Shown here one piece after another: positions 41,281 through 51,229 of a stretch of 64,000 nt of DNA (positions are counted from its first letter, which is position 1; each line of letters begins with the position of its first letter). Position numbers and translations under genes: made by a program. The DNA comes from Comamonas avium (GTDB taxonomy: Bacteria; Pseudomonadota; Gammaproteobacteria; Burkholderiales; Burkholderiaceae_C). The notes below the pieces were generated by a model, which was given only the letters and a program-made list of their open reading frames with translations, did not search any database and was not told the DNA's origin. The stretch is taken from contig NZ_JACSQK010000002.1 in the NCBI RefSeq assembly GCF_014836675.1, positions 434,001 through 498,000 on the forward strand, given 5' to 3'.

Positions 41281-42474
41281 TTAAAAATCGAGCAGGCTCA
41301 AGCCCACTGAAAGCGAAGTTCGCTTGCGGTTGTAGTCGATCAGGCTTTCTCCATAGCCGCTGAACAGCTGAACATGCAGACGCAGATTGCTTTTTCCGCC
41401 ATTCCAGCCCTGGCCGATGGTGCGCAGCCACTCCAGCCGTCCTGAGCCATAGCCTTTGCCCACGCTGCCGCGTGCTGTCAGCCCCAGCGTGTTGTTTTCG
41501 TTGGGCTGCCAAAGCAGCTTGAGTTCGCCACGACCCCAGTAGTTCTGAATGCCGGGGTTGTCATCGTCAGGGGTGCTTTCTGCCATGCGCTTCCACAGCT
41601 TGGCATGCACTTGCCAGCGGTTGCTCAGCTCGGCTCCGGTCATCAGGTACCAGCGGTTCCAGCTGCGCGAGAGTGGTTCGCTTTGCCCGTTGGAATGGTG
41701 CACCATGCCAATGCCGCTGTAGCGCAGCTGCCAGCCAAAGGGCAGTTTGGCCTGCGTGGGGTAGACGTAAAACACCTCCGGCTCGTGGTCGGTGGTGCGA
41801 AATGGGCGCGAGAGGGCGGGGCTGAACACCTGCCAGTACGACTGCTGGGTGTAGCCCACCCAGACAGAATCCTGCAAGCCCGATGTGGGGTTGGTCAGCA
41901 GGCCTGATGCGACTTTGGTGCGTGCAGACAGCTGGATGCGCAACTCTTCCGGACGGTAGTTCTGTGCCGTTGCGGGGGGCTTGCCGGGGCTGCTCGGCTG
42001 TGTGTTGACGGTGTCGGCGGTGATCACGGCAACCGAAAGTGGCTTGTAGCCACGGAAGGAGAAAGTGCCGCAGTCTGTGCCTGTTTCCAGTTCAAAAAAG
42101 CGGGACATTTCGCTGTAACGCGGGTCACGGCACCCGCCGTTGGTGGGCACCAGTCCTGGGTCAGCGACCACGTCAGCTTGCACCATGGGCGCATTGGCAG
42201 CCTGTGTGAGTGCCGCAGGTGTCTGTTGCTGGGCTGATGCAGCTGGCGCCTGCCAGCTGGTGGCTGGCGGCGGGGTCAGCGGTTGCTGCTGGCGCGCCCA
42301 GGTATCAAAGCAGGCCAGGCGTGTGGCATTGTCGGTGGTGGCAGCACATTGCTGCCATGCCTCGGTCAGGACAGTGGCAGCAGGCGCCGTTTGCGCCTGT
42401 GCGGCTGGCACAAGTGCTGCGCAGGCGAGTGCCAGCCATGTGTGTGAAGTCATTCGGATGTGGATGGTGTGCAT
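41281..42474 (-). CDS. pldA: Outer membrane phospholipase A
   Basis: 397 residues. ATG 42474 has GGAGAGGG upstream; a signal peptide follows (TWLALACAALVPAAQA). Residues 30-165 form an N-terminal extension with Ala/Gln-rich linker and a CAATTDNATRLACFDTWA segment seen in other betaproteobacterial PldA. The beta-barrel domain holds the active site YSGIGMVHHSNGQSEPLSRS: H259, S261 and N273 correspond to the catalytic His, Ser and Asn of E. coli OMPLA. The protein ends in phenylalanine (LSLLDF), the usual outer-membrane barrel C-terminus. It hydrolyses phospholipids in the outer leaflet when lipid asymmetry is lost. Confidence 0.93.
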   Translation of the reverse strand: MHTIHIRMTSHTWLALACAALVPAAQAQTAPAATVLTEAWQQCAATTDNATRLACFDTWARQQQPLTPPPATSWQAPAASAQQQTPAALTQAANAPMVQADVVADPGLVPTNGGCRDPRYSEMSRFFELETGTDCGTFSFRGYKPLSVAVITADTVNTQPSSPGKPPATAQNYRPEELRIQLSARTKVASGLLTNPTSGLQDSVWVGYTQQSYWQVFSPALSRPFRTTDHEPEVFYVYPTQAKLPFGWQLRYSGIGMVHHSNGQSEPLSRSWNRWYLMTGAELSNRWQVHAKLWKRMAESTPDDDNPGIQNYWGRGELKLLWQPNENNTLGLTARGSVGKGYGSGRLEWLRTIGQGWNGGKSNLRLHVQLFSGYGESLIDYNRKRTSLSVGLSLLDF

Positions 42475-42631
42475 GCAAGGCCCTCTCCGGCGTAGATTCG
42501 CGTTGCGCAGCTTACTGGGTCTGCAGGTTGCGCTGCGTCAGTCAACAACGCGCGACAGGGGTTACGGGATTGACGTCGGCTGCAAACTCGGGCTGGGTAT
42601 GCGCTGGCAGAGGTGCAATGCATCAATGGCT

Positions 42632-44698
42632 TCAAATCTGTTTCGGTGCCGCGTCGACTTTGCGCGCCAGTTGCTCGCGCAGCTGGCGCAGTTTTTCGCG
42701 CGGGTCTTCGCGGGCGGTGCTGGCATCGAGATTCATTTCTTTGATGAAACGGCTGGGCTGGCACTGCACCATTTCACGGCCTTTTTTGCGGCGCTTGGTC
42801 CAGCTGACGGCCAGCGTACGCTGCGCACGGGTAATGCCCACGTACATCAGGCGGCGCTCTTCTTGCAAGCGGGCGGCAATGTCGTCGCTCACCTTTTGCT
42901 GTTTGCCATCGTCATCGTCGAGCTTGAAAGGCAGCATGCCTTCGGTCACGCCCACGAGCATGACGTGCGGCCATTCCAACCCCTTGGAGGCGTGCAGCGT
43001 TGACAGGATCACCATGTCTTGCTCTTTTTCACGCTCGCTGATGGTGGACAGCAGGGCAATGTTTTTCGCAATTTCCAGCAGGCTTTTGGTTTCTGTCTGT
43101 GTGGTGGTGCCTGCCGCATCTTCAATCTGGCCCCCGGCGCGCTGGCTCATCCAGTCACAGAATTCCAGCACATTGGTCCAGCGGGCTGCGGCCACGGTTT
43201 CGCTGTCTTCACTGTCGTACAGGTACTGCTCGTAGCCAATTTCCTTGAGCCAGTCGAGCATGAAGCTGCGTGAGGCCTCGGCCCCCAGCGTGTGGCGGGC
43301 CCGGTATTCCAGGTCATTGATGTAACGACCAAACTCCAGCAGGCCTTCGTGTGCTTTCTTGGGCAGAACGGCTTCAAGCATGTGGCTGAACAGCGCACCA
43401 AACATGGACAGCTTGTGCTGGCCAGAAAATTCACCCAGCTTGCCCAAGGTGGTGTGGCCGATACCGCGTTTGGGCGTACCAATGGCTCGCAGGAAAGCGG
43501 GGTCATCGTCGTTGTTGATCCACAGGCGAAACCACGCGCACAGGTCTTTGATTTCAGCCCGGTCAAAGAACGATGTGCCGCCTGAGACCTTGTAGGGAAT
43601 GTTCAGTTTGCGCAGCGCTTTCTCAAACGGTTTGGCCTGATGGTTGGCGCGGTACAGGATGGCAAAGTCCTTCCACGCGGGCTGTGGATTGGTTTGCGCG
43701 CGCAGGCTTTGAATGCGCAGGGCCGCACGCTCGGCCTCGTGCTCTTCGGTGTCGCAATCCACAATGCGCACGGGCTCACCCTCACCCAGTTCCGAGAACA
43801 GGGTTTTAGGGAAAAGCTTGGGGTTGGGGCCAATTACGTTGTTGGCCGCACGCAAGATGGCGCTGGTGGAGCGGTAGTTCTGCTCAAGCTTGATCAGCTT
43901 GAGCGCGGGGTAGTCCAGGGGTAACTTCTTCAGGTTATCCAGCGTGGCACCGCGCCAGCCGTAAATGGACTGGTCATCGTCCCCCACGGCGGTGAATTGC
44001 GCGCGCTCACCGACCAGGAGTTTGAGCAACTCGTACTGGGTGGCGTTGGTGTCCTGGTATTCGTCAACCAGCACATGGCCCAGCAGGCGCTGCCATTTTT
44101 CACGTACTTCAGCGTGGTTCTTCAGCAGGCGCATGGGCATGCCGATCAGGTCGTCAAAGTCCACGCTCTGGTAAGCCGTCAGGCGCTCTTCATAGCGCTG
44201 CATGATCAGGGCAATGCTGCGCTCGTGGTCGTCCTGCGCCATGGCCAGGGCGGTGCGGCTGTCCCAGCCGGCGTTTTTCCAGTTGCTGATGGTCCACTGC
44301 CACTGGCGTGCCGTGGCTGCATCGGTGCCGCCGCCGGCACAGTCCTTGAGGATGCTGGTGACATCGTCCGTGTCCATGATGCTGAAGCTGGGCTTGAGGC
44401 CCAGCGCATGCCCATCTTCACGCACCATGCGTACACCCAGTGAGTGAAAGGTGCAGATCAGCACATCTTTGGCCGGCTTGCCAATCAGCCCCTTGGCACG
44501 CTCGCGCATTTCAGCGGCGGCCTTGTTGGTAAAGGTGATGGCCGCAATACGCTTGGGGGCCATGCCGCCTTCGATCAGGCGGCCAATCTTGTGGGTAATC
44601 ACGCGGGTCTTGCCCGAGCCAGCGCCCGCCAGCACCAGGCAGGGGCCTTCGGTGTAATGGACAGCTTGAAGTTGGGCGAGGTTAAGACCAGCGGACAT
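42632..44698 (-). CDS. rep: ATP-dependent DNA helicase Rep
   Basis: 688 residues from ATG 44698 (MSAGLNLAQLQAVHYTEGPC); the open frame extends upstream, but the family starts here. UvrD-type helicase motifs: Walker A LAGAGSGKTRVITHKIGRLI, Ia AITFTNKAAAEMRERAKGLI, II HVLVDEYQDTNATQYELLKL, III GDDDQSIYGWRGA, IV LEQNYRSTSAIL, V TLHASKGLEWPHVMLVGVTE and VI YVGITRAQRTLAVSW. Length and the ILKDC region fit Rep rather than UvrD. Rep removes obstacles ahead of replication forks and works with PriA-dependent restart; priA lies 7 kb away. Confidence 0.93.
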   Translation of the reverse strand: MSAGLNLAQLQAVHYTEGPCLVLAGAGSGKTRVITHKIGRLIEGGMAPKRIAAITFTNKAAAEMRERAKGLIGKPAKDVLICTFHSLGVRMVREDGHALGLKPSFSIMDTDDVTSILKDCAGGGTDAATARQWQWTISNWKNAGWDSRTALAMAQDDHERSIALIMQRYEERLTAYQSVDFDDLIGMPMRLLKNHAEVREKWQRLLGHVLVDEYQDTNATQYELLKLLVGERAQFTAVGDDDQSIYGWRGATLDNLKKLPLDYPALKLIKLEQNYRSTSAILRAANNVIGPNPKLFPKTLFSELGEGEPVRIVDCDTEEHEAERAALRIQSLRAQTNPQPAWKDFAILYRANHQAKPFEKALRKLNIPYKVSGGTSFFDRAEIKDLCAWFRLWINNDDDPAFLRAIGTPKRGIGHTTLGKLGEFSGQHKLSMFGALFSHMLEAVLPKKAHEGLLEFGRYINDLEYRARHTLGAEASRSFMLDWLKEIGYEQYLYDSEDSETVAAARWTNVLEFCDWMSQRAGGQIEDAAGTTTQTETKSLLEIAKNIALLSTISEREKEQDMVILSTLHASKGLEWPHVMLVGVTEGMLPFKLDDDDGKQQKVSDDIAARLQEERRLMYVGITRAQRTLAVSWTKRRKKGREMVQCQPSRFIKEMNLDASTAREDPREKLRQLREQLARKVDAAPKQI

Positions 44699-44889
44699 GG
44701 CAATCGTTCTAGGCAGAGAAAACAAACGCCTGAAAAGCAGGCGCGAAGCCATCATACGCAAGCCCATGCGGGCAGACCCCTGGCGTGTTCCATGCCCGTG
44801 CCACTCAGAAGTTTGCACATCGCAACACTTGTCGCCTCGGCGTAAGCGATGTAGCGCAAAGCACCCGTGCAACTGCGAAAATCTGCAAC

Positions 44890-45837
44890 GTGCTGCCTAT
44901 TCTTGCGATCACCTTTCCTTTCTTTGCCCTCGTGCTATGCGGCTTTGTCGCCACGCGCCGGGGTGTTCTGCCGCTGGCGGCCATCCCCGGCCTGAACACC
45001 TTTGTGCTGTACTTTGCGCTGCCATGCATGCTGTATCGCTTTGGCGCGCAAACACCGCTTGCGCAGTTGCTTGACCCCGTGGCCGCCAGTGTCTATCTGC
45101 TGTGCGGGCTGCTGATGGTGGCCGGCACCATGGTTGTGACGCACAAAAAATGGGGCTGGAACGATGCAGCCTTCGGGGCTTTGGTCGCTGCGTTCCCCAA
45201 CTCGGGCTTTATGGGAGTGCCGCTGCTGGTGGCCCTGCTGGGTGCTGCCAGTGCGGGTCCCGTGATTTTGACCATGGCGATTGACATGGTCATCATCAGT
45301 TCGCTGTGTATTGCGCTCTCGCGTCTGGGGCAAGGCGAAAAGGGCGTGGCACAGGCACTGCGCAATGCGCTCAAGGGCATCGTGACCAATCCCATGCCGT
45401 GGTCGATTGCTTTGGGTGCTGTGGCATCGGCCTGTGCCTTTGAATTGCCTGGCCCCATCGATCAAACGGTGGCCATGCTGGCAGGGGCAGCGTCTCCTGT
45501 GGCTTTGTTCACCATTGGCGCGGTGCTGGCGCGTTCGCAGTGCAATCAGCACGAGCATGTAGCACCGCGTCACTATGTGCCGATTGCTTTGGCCAAACTG
45601 CTGCTGCACCCGGCATTGATGTGGCTGGCTTGCCAGGTCGTGATGGCTGCTGGCTGGCACATGTCTGCGTTGACCGTCACCGCTTTGGTTCTGGTGGCCG
45701 CGCTGCCCAGTGCCAGCAATGTGTCGCTGCTGACCGAGCGTTTTGGTGCCCACGGAGGCCGCGTTGCCCGCATTATTTTGGTGAGTACGGCGCTGGCGTT
45801 TCTGACATTTTCTGCCAGTGTGGCTTTGCTGGTGTAG
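44890..45837 (+). CDS. AEC family transporter
   Basis: 315 residues from GTG 44890 (LPILAITFPFFALVLCGFVA). The frame is open upstream to 44785, but that extension is not hydrophobic and would be foreign to the family. Ten membrane helices are visible with the AEC pattern: FVLYFALPCMLYRF, FGALVAAFPNSGFMGVPLLV in the first half, and ALPSASNVSLLTERFGAHGG in the second. AEC (auxin efflux carrier) permeases move organic acids such as malate or malonate. Substrate here unknown. It is divergent from rep across 191 bases. Confidence 0.87.
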   Translation: MLPILAITFPFFALVLCGFVATRRGVLPLAAIPGLNTFVLYFALPCMLYRFGAQTPLAQLLDPVAASVYLLCGLLMVAGTMVVTHKKWGWNDAAFGALVAAFPNSGFMGVPLLVALLGAASAGPVILTMAIDMVIISSLCIALSRLGQGEKGVAQALRNALKGIVTNPMPWSIALGAVASACAFELPGPIDQTVAMLAGAASPVALFTIGAVLARSQCNQHEHVAPRHYVPIALAKLLLHPALMWLACQVVMAAGWHMSALTVTALVLVAALPSASNVSLLTERFGAHGGRVARIILVSTALAFLTFSASVALLV

Positions 45838-46021
45838 CCCCCGTATGGTGTGAACCTGAGTCACATCGTGTCCTGCCCTTGTGAATTGGGGCAAACTACG
45901 CGCAGTTTTGCTTGCCAAAACCCACAGCGACAGCCAGTGCATGGGGCGTTTTGTGGAGTTTTTGCGCGCTGCGTGTGATCCGCTCATGGGCTGGGCACAG
46001 CGCATATCTTTGTTTGTCACT

Positions 46022-47551
46022 ATGTCTTCATCTTCCACTCCGACCCCGCAACCCCTGCTGACGCGCTGTCTGTTGATTGCTGCGGCACTGTATGTGCTGG
46101 TGTGGTCACTGCTGCCGCCTTTGCTGTCACAAAGCTTGCCACTGGATGTGGTGGAGAGCTTGTCCTGGGGGCGGGAGTGGCAGTGGGGCACGTACAAGCA
46201 CCCCACGCTGGGTCCCAGTGTCTTGCACGTGTTTTACATGGCGTTTGGCAAGGTTGGCCCTTTCTTGCTGAGCCAGCTGTGCATCGTGGCGACGCTGTGG
46301 ATGGTGTGGCTTACCGGCTGTCGCCTGATGAGCCGTGAGCGCGCTTTTCTAGGGACGGTGCTGACCATGGGCGTGGCCTATTACGGCTGGCCCGCCATTG
46401 AGTTCAACCACAACATTGCGCAGATGCCTACGTGGGCTGCGCTGGGCTATCTGTATGTAGCGGCCCTGCAGGATGGCCGTTTGCACCAATGGCTGCTGCT
46501 TGGTTTGATGGCTGGTTTGGGCATGCTGACCAAGTATTCCATCGGCATCATCTTGGCCTGTATGGGGCTGTACATCTTGCTGTCTGCGTACCGCAAGGTG
46601 CTGCTAGGCCCGGGCCCATGGCTGGCCCTTGTGGTGTTGTGTGTGGTGATGGCACCGCACCTGTACTGGCTCAAAACCTCTGAGTGGCTGCCCTTTGCCT
46701 ATGCGGGCGAGCGTGCTGCCACCGCCAGCGACAGCCCGCGTTTAGCGGCGCTGGGTTTCTTGCTCACCCAGTTCCTGAATCATTTGCCTTTGCTGTGTAT
46801 TGCGGGCTTTGCCGCACTAAAGGCCCGCAAGCAGTGCCAAAAGGAAGGGCTAGTTGCCTCGCCTTGGCACCTGCATACCCAGCATCCTGCCTTGTTGCTG
46901 GTGCTGGCGTTGGGCCCCGGCTTGCTGGTAACGGTGCTGGGTGTGACCTTGGGTATGCGTTTGCGTGACATGTGGGGCACCACCATGTGGGCCTTCAGTG
47001 GCCTGGTGGTTGCCGCCTGTGTGCCGACGGCCTGGCTGGGTGTCATGCGGCCCAGGGTTGTGCGTGGCGTGGGTGTGTGGCTGGTGCTGCTGACGATTTT
47101 TGCAGGCATCTACCTGACGTACGGGGCGCAATTGCGCAAGCGCCCTGCGCGCATGGACTGGCCTGCGGTAGCTTTGGCGCAGCAAGCCCAGCAAACCTGG
47201 AGCCAGGTGAGCAGCTGTCGTCTGGATGTGGTGGCGGGGGACTATTGGCTGTCCGGTCTGGTGGCTACGGCGATCGGCTCCCATGGCCCTTCGGTGCTCA
47301 TCACGGGGGATGCGCGCTATTCACCATGGGTAACGCCACAGCGATTGCAGCAGCATGGTGCCCTGTGGCTGCGCCAGGAAAAGGACATGGATGTCTACAC
47401 CAGCCCCCCTCAGCCGCTGGAGGCTGTGGCGCAATCGACGGACTTTACGGTCATTGACGGGACATGGAACATTGCCTGGGCTTATGACTCCAAAGCCCAG
47501 CCCTTGACGGTGCGCTGGCGCGCATATGTGCCCGCATCCTGTGTGAAATAA
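46022..47551 (+). CDS. GT39-family glycosyltransferase (ArnT/LgmB-like)
   Basis: 509 residues from ATG 46022. About 11 membrane helices. The first periplasmic loop has LPLDVVESLSWGREWQWGTY then KHPTLGPSVLHVFYMAFGK, the D-x-x-E plus YKHPP-type signature of polyprenyl-phosphate-dependent GT39 enzymes such as ArnT and LgmB. LTKYSIGIILACMGL lies in the middle. The C-terminal periplasmic domain follows the last helix. It should transfer a sugar from undecaprenyl phosphate to an envelope acceptor, probably lipid A. First gene of a four-gene operon; 16 bases separate it from the GT2 gene. Confidence 0.88.
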   Translation: MSSSSTPTPQPLLTRCLLIAAALYVLVWSLLPPLLSQSLPLDVVESLSWGREWQWGTYKHPTLGPSVLHVFYMAFGKVGPFLLSQLCIVATLWMVWLTGCRLMSRERAFLGTVLTMGVAYYGWPAIEFNHNIAQMPTWAALGYLYVAALQDGRLHQWLLLGLMAGLGMLTKYSIGIILACMGLYILLSAYRKVLLGPGPWLALVVLCVVMAPHLYWLKTSEWLPFAYAGERAATASDSPRLAALGFLLTQFLNHLPLLCIAGFAALKARKQCQKEGLVASPWHLHTQHPALLLVLALGPGLLVTVLGVTLGMRLRDMWGTTMWAFSGLVVAACVPTAWLGVMRPRVVRGVGVWLVLLTIFAGIYLTYGAQLRKRPARMDWPAVALAQQAQQTWSQVSSCRLDVVAGDYWLSGLVATAIGSHGPSVLITGDARYSPWVTPQRLQQHGALWLRQEKDMDVYTSPPQPLEAVAQSTDFTVIDGTWNIAWAYDSKAQPLTVRWRAYVPASCVK

Positions 47552-47567
47552 GAAGTCAGGCAAAGCG

Positions 47568-48608
47568 ATGCAAAAAAATGAAATGAGCCAGCCTCAGCCC
47601 TCTGTCGATGTCTGCCACGCAGCCTATATGCCGGCAGCCCCGCATGGCGTCGTGCCCCGTGCACCTTTGCTGCTCAGCTGTGTGGTGCCCGCCTACAACG
47701 AGCAAGAAAACCTGGAGGGTTTCTTGCGTGCCTTGATTCCGGCTGTGCAAGCCCTGACGCCGCACTTTGAGGTCATTGTGGTCAACGACGGCAGCAGCGA
47801 CGCCACGCACGATGTGGCGATGCGGCTGGTCAATGAAATGCCTGTGCGCTATCTGGCGCTTTCGCGCAACTACGGAAAAGAGGCCGCACTGTCTGCAGGT
47901 ATTGACCATGCGCGCGGCAATGCGGTGCTGCTGATTGATGCCGACTTCCAGCACCCGCTGGAGCTGTTGCCAGAGATGCATGATTTGTGGCTGCATGGCT
48001 ACGAGATGGTGTATGGCGTGATTGCCGATCGAGGTGCCGAAAGTGGTGCCAAGCGGCTGGGTACCGAGCTGTTTTACAAGCTCATGAATTCGGGAAGCAG
48101 CGTCAAGGTGCCGCCCAATGCGGGCGATTTCCGCTGGATGGACCGCAAAGTGGTCGATGCACTCAAGGCCTTGCCTGAACGCAATCGCTTTATGAAGGGT
48201 CTTTATGCTTGGGTGGGCTTCAAAACGGCGGCTTTGCCGTTTGTTCCCAAAGACCGTGCGGCTGGGGCATCCAGTTTCAACCTGCGCCGTCTGGGTGCGC
48301 TGGCCTTGCTGGGGCTGACCTCATTTACCACGCTGCCACTGCGCGTGTGGAGCGTGATTGGCGGGCTGGTTGCCTCGATTGCACTGGCTTATGGCGCATG
48401 GATCACGATTGACACGTTTTTGTTCGGTGCGGACCTGGATGGCTGGCCTACGCTGGCGGCGGGCATCATGCTGTTTTCTGGCGTGCAGCTGATGTCCATT
48501 GGTATTTTGGGTGAATACATTGGCCGTATCTATGACGAAGTCAAGTGCCGGCCCACGTATTTGGTGGCGCGTGACGAGGATCACAGCCCTTTGCGCGATC
48601 AGGCATGA
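47568..48608 (+). CDS. GT2 glycosyltransferase (undecaprenyl-phosphate sugar synthase type)
   Basis: 346 residues. The cytoplasmic GT-A domain has SCVVPAYNEQENLEGFLRAL, VIVVNDGSSDATHD and the metal-binding LLIDADFQHPLELLPEM. PKDRAAGASSFNLRRLGALA precedes two C-terminal membrane helices, as in ArnC, GtrB and LgmA/FlmF. Such enzymes load a sugar from a UDP-sugar onto undecaprenyl phosphate on the cytoplasmic face. With a deacetylase in the operon, an N-acetylhexosamine donor is likely. ATG 47568 or 47583 are both possible starts. The stop overlaps the GtrA start. Confidence 0.92.
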   Translation: MQKNEMSQPQPSVDVCHAAYMPAAPHGVVPRAPLLLSCVVPAYNEQENLEGFLRALIPAVQALTPHFEVIVVNDGSSDATHDVAMRLVNEMPVRYLALSRNYGKEAALSAGIDHARGNAVLLIDADFQHPLELLPEMHDLWLHGYEMVYGVIADRGAESGAKRLGTELFYKLMNSGSSVKVPPNAGDFRWMDRKVVDALKALPERNRFMKGLYAWVGFKTAALPFVPKDRAAGASSFNLRRLGALALLGLTSFTTLPLRVWSVIGGLVASIALAYGAWITIDTFLFGADLDGWPTLAAGIMLFSGVQLMSIGILGEYIGRIYDEVKCRPTYLVARDEDHSPLRDQA

Positions 48609-49024
48609 CAGGCTGGCGTTTGGTATTGCAACGCCTGCAGGCGCTGCCCCAGTTGCTGCAGTTCATTGTGGTGGGCGGCAGCGCTGCGGCCACCCATCTG
48701 GCGACGGTTGGCGTTGTGGTAAGTCTGACGGGCATGCCCCCTTTGTGGGCCAATGTGCTTGGCTTTCTGGTGGCATTTATCGTCAGCTACAACGGCCATG
48801 CATGGTTGACTTTCTCCGCTGCGCAAGCGCGTGGCTGGGCCACGGTGGCACGGTTTTTTGCCGTGGCGTGCCTGGGTTTTGTGGCCAATGAATCGTTGTA
48901 CGCCATCGCCTTGCATGGTTTGCACTGGCACTATTTCTGGAGCCTGGCAGGCGTCTTGGTGCTGGTGGCAGCAGGGACTTTCGTTTTGAGTAAGTTCTGG
49001 GCTTTTAAAGCGCGAACAGCATGA
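48605..49024 (+). CDS. GtrA family membrane protein (lipid-linked sugar flippase)
   Basis: 139 residues with four membrane helices. LPQLLQFIVVGGSAAATHLA opens the family, followed by NVLGFLVAFIVSYNGHAWLT (the F-x-V-S-Y-x-x-x-x-x-F/W-T motif) and the terminal FVLSKFWAFKA. GtrA proteins are thought to flip undecaprenyl-phosphate sugars to the periplasm. ATGA overlaps at both ends join it to the GT2 and deacetylase genes. In the lgm comparison it fills the role proposed for LgmD. Confidence 0.9.
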   Translation: MTGWRLVLQRLQALPQLLQFIVVGGSAAATHLATVGVVVSLTGMPPLWANVLGFLVAFIVSYNGHAWLTFSAAQARGWATVARFFAVACLGFVANESLYAIALHGLHWHYFWSLAGVLVLVAAGTFVLSKFWAFKARTA

Positions 49025-49857
49025 CCCGTCCGAATGCGCTGCGTGCGCTGATTTTGTGTGCAGATGATTACGCCTTGCACCCCCTGGTGGATGCTGCGGT
49101 GGAGCAACTGACGCTGGCCGGCCGCCTGTCGGCCACGAGCTGCATGACCACGTCGCCGCGCTGGGTGCAAGCGGCCCCACGTCTGAAAGCACTGCGCCCC
49201 CGCTTGTCTGTGGGGCTGCATTTCAATCTGACCGAAAGCCACGGCGGTGCCGTGCCTGCGTATGCGCTGGGCGATGTCATCAAAAAATCCTATACCCGCC
49301 AGTTCTCAGCGGCCGCGCTGCGCCTGCAGTGGCAGCAGCAGCTGGATGCGTTTGAGCAGGCTCTGGGCACAGCTCCTGATTTTATTGATGGCCACCAGCA
49401 TGTGCACCAGTTGCCGGGCATGCGCGATGCCATGCAGGAGGCGCTGCACCAGCGTTATGCAGGCTCAGAAATGCCGTGGGTGCGATCGACCGCACCAGCC
49501 GGTGGTTTGTGGCGCAGCCCCAAGGCGGCCATCATTGCGTTGCTGGGGGGCTGGACCACCACGCGCCAGTTGCAGCAATCTCATGTGCCTGTCAACACAG
49601 GTTTTGGCGGTGTGTATGGGTTTGATGCCCCTGATGCCGCCAGCTATGGCGCACAGATGGCGCAGTGGCTGCCACAGCTGTGTGATGGCAGCCTGGTGAT
49701 GTGTCACCCGGCCACCGATGTGGTGCAGGGCGATGCGATTGGCAGGCAACGCCCGGTGGAGTTTGCCTATCTGATGTCTGAGGCCTTCGCTGCGCTGTTG
49801 CAGCAGCACCATGTACAGGTGGCACAAGGTCCCTTGCGCCACCTGATGAAAATGTAA
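49021..49857 (+). CDS. ChbG/HpnK (YdjC) family carbohydrate deacetylase, NaxD/LgmC-like
   Basis: 278 residues. Metal and catalytic motifs of the YdjC fold: LILCADDYALHPLVDAAVEQ (D-D at the metal site), VGLHFNLTE with histidine, and FIDGHQHVHQLPGMRDAM (H-x-H). CHPATD near the end is the last metal-side motif. No signal peptide, so it works in the cytoplasm. In Francisella NaxD and Bordetella LgmC, this family removes the N-acetyl group from undecaprenyl-phosphate GalNAc or GlcNAc before transfer to lipid A. The operon context supports the same reaction here. HpnK (hopanoid) is the alternative, but no hopanoid genes are nearby. Confidence 0.87.
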   Translation: MTRPNALRALILCADDYALHPLVDAAVEQLTLAGRLSATSCMTTSPRWVQAAPRLKALRPRLSVGLHFNLTESHGGAVPAYALGDVIKKSYTRQFSAAALRLQWQQQLDAFEQALGTAPDFIDGHQHVHQLPGMRDAMQEALHQRYAGSEMPWVRSTAPAGGLWRSPKAAIIALLGGWTTTRQLQQSHVPVNTGFGGVYGFDAPDAASYGAQMAQWLPQLCDGSLVMCHPATDVVQGDAIGRQRPVEFAYLMSEAFAALLQQHHVQVAQGPLRHLMKM

Positions 49858-49906
49858 AAACAATAGCTGCCAGCGATTGTTTATCAAGCACTGGCAGCCA
49901 GTTTTA
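49856..49906. terminator. Palindrome between convergent genes (dispersed repeat)
   Basis: GCTGCCAGCGATTG (49866-49879) pairs with CAAGCACTGGCAGC (49885-49898), 12 of 14 positions, five-base loop. A short run of A precedes and TTTTATC follows, so it can stop transcription from both the deacetylase and the asparaginase genes. Same family as 41223-41257. Confidence 0.75.
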
Positions 49907-51142
<1,236 letters not shown>

Positions 51143-51229
51143 CTATTTTTCAATACCCACACCGGGGCTGTCAGTGCCTGCTGTGGTGAGGGCGCAGGCC
51201 TGAAAGACGGCAGCCATGAAAAATGCTTT

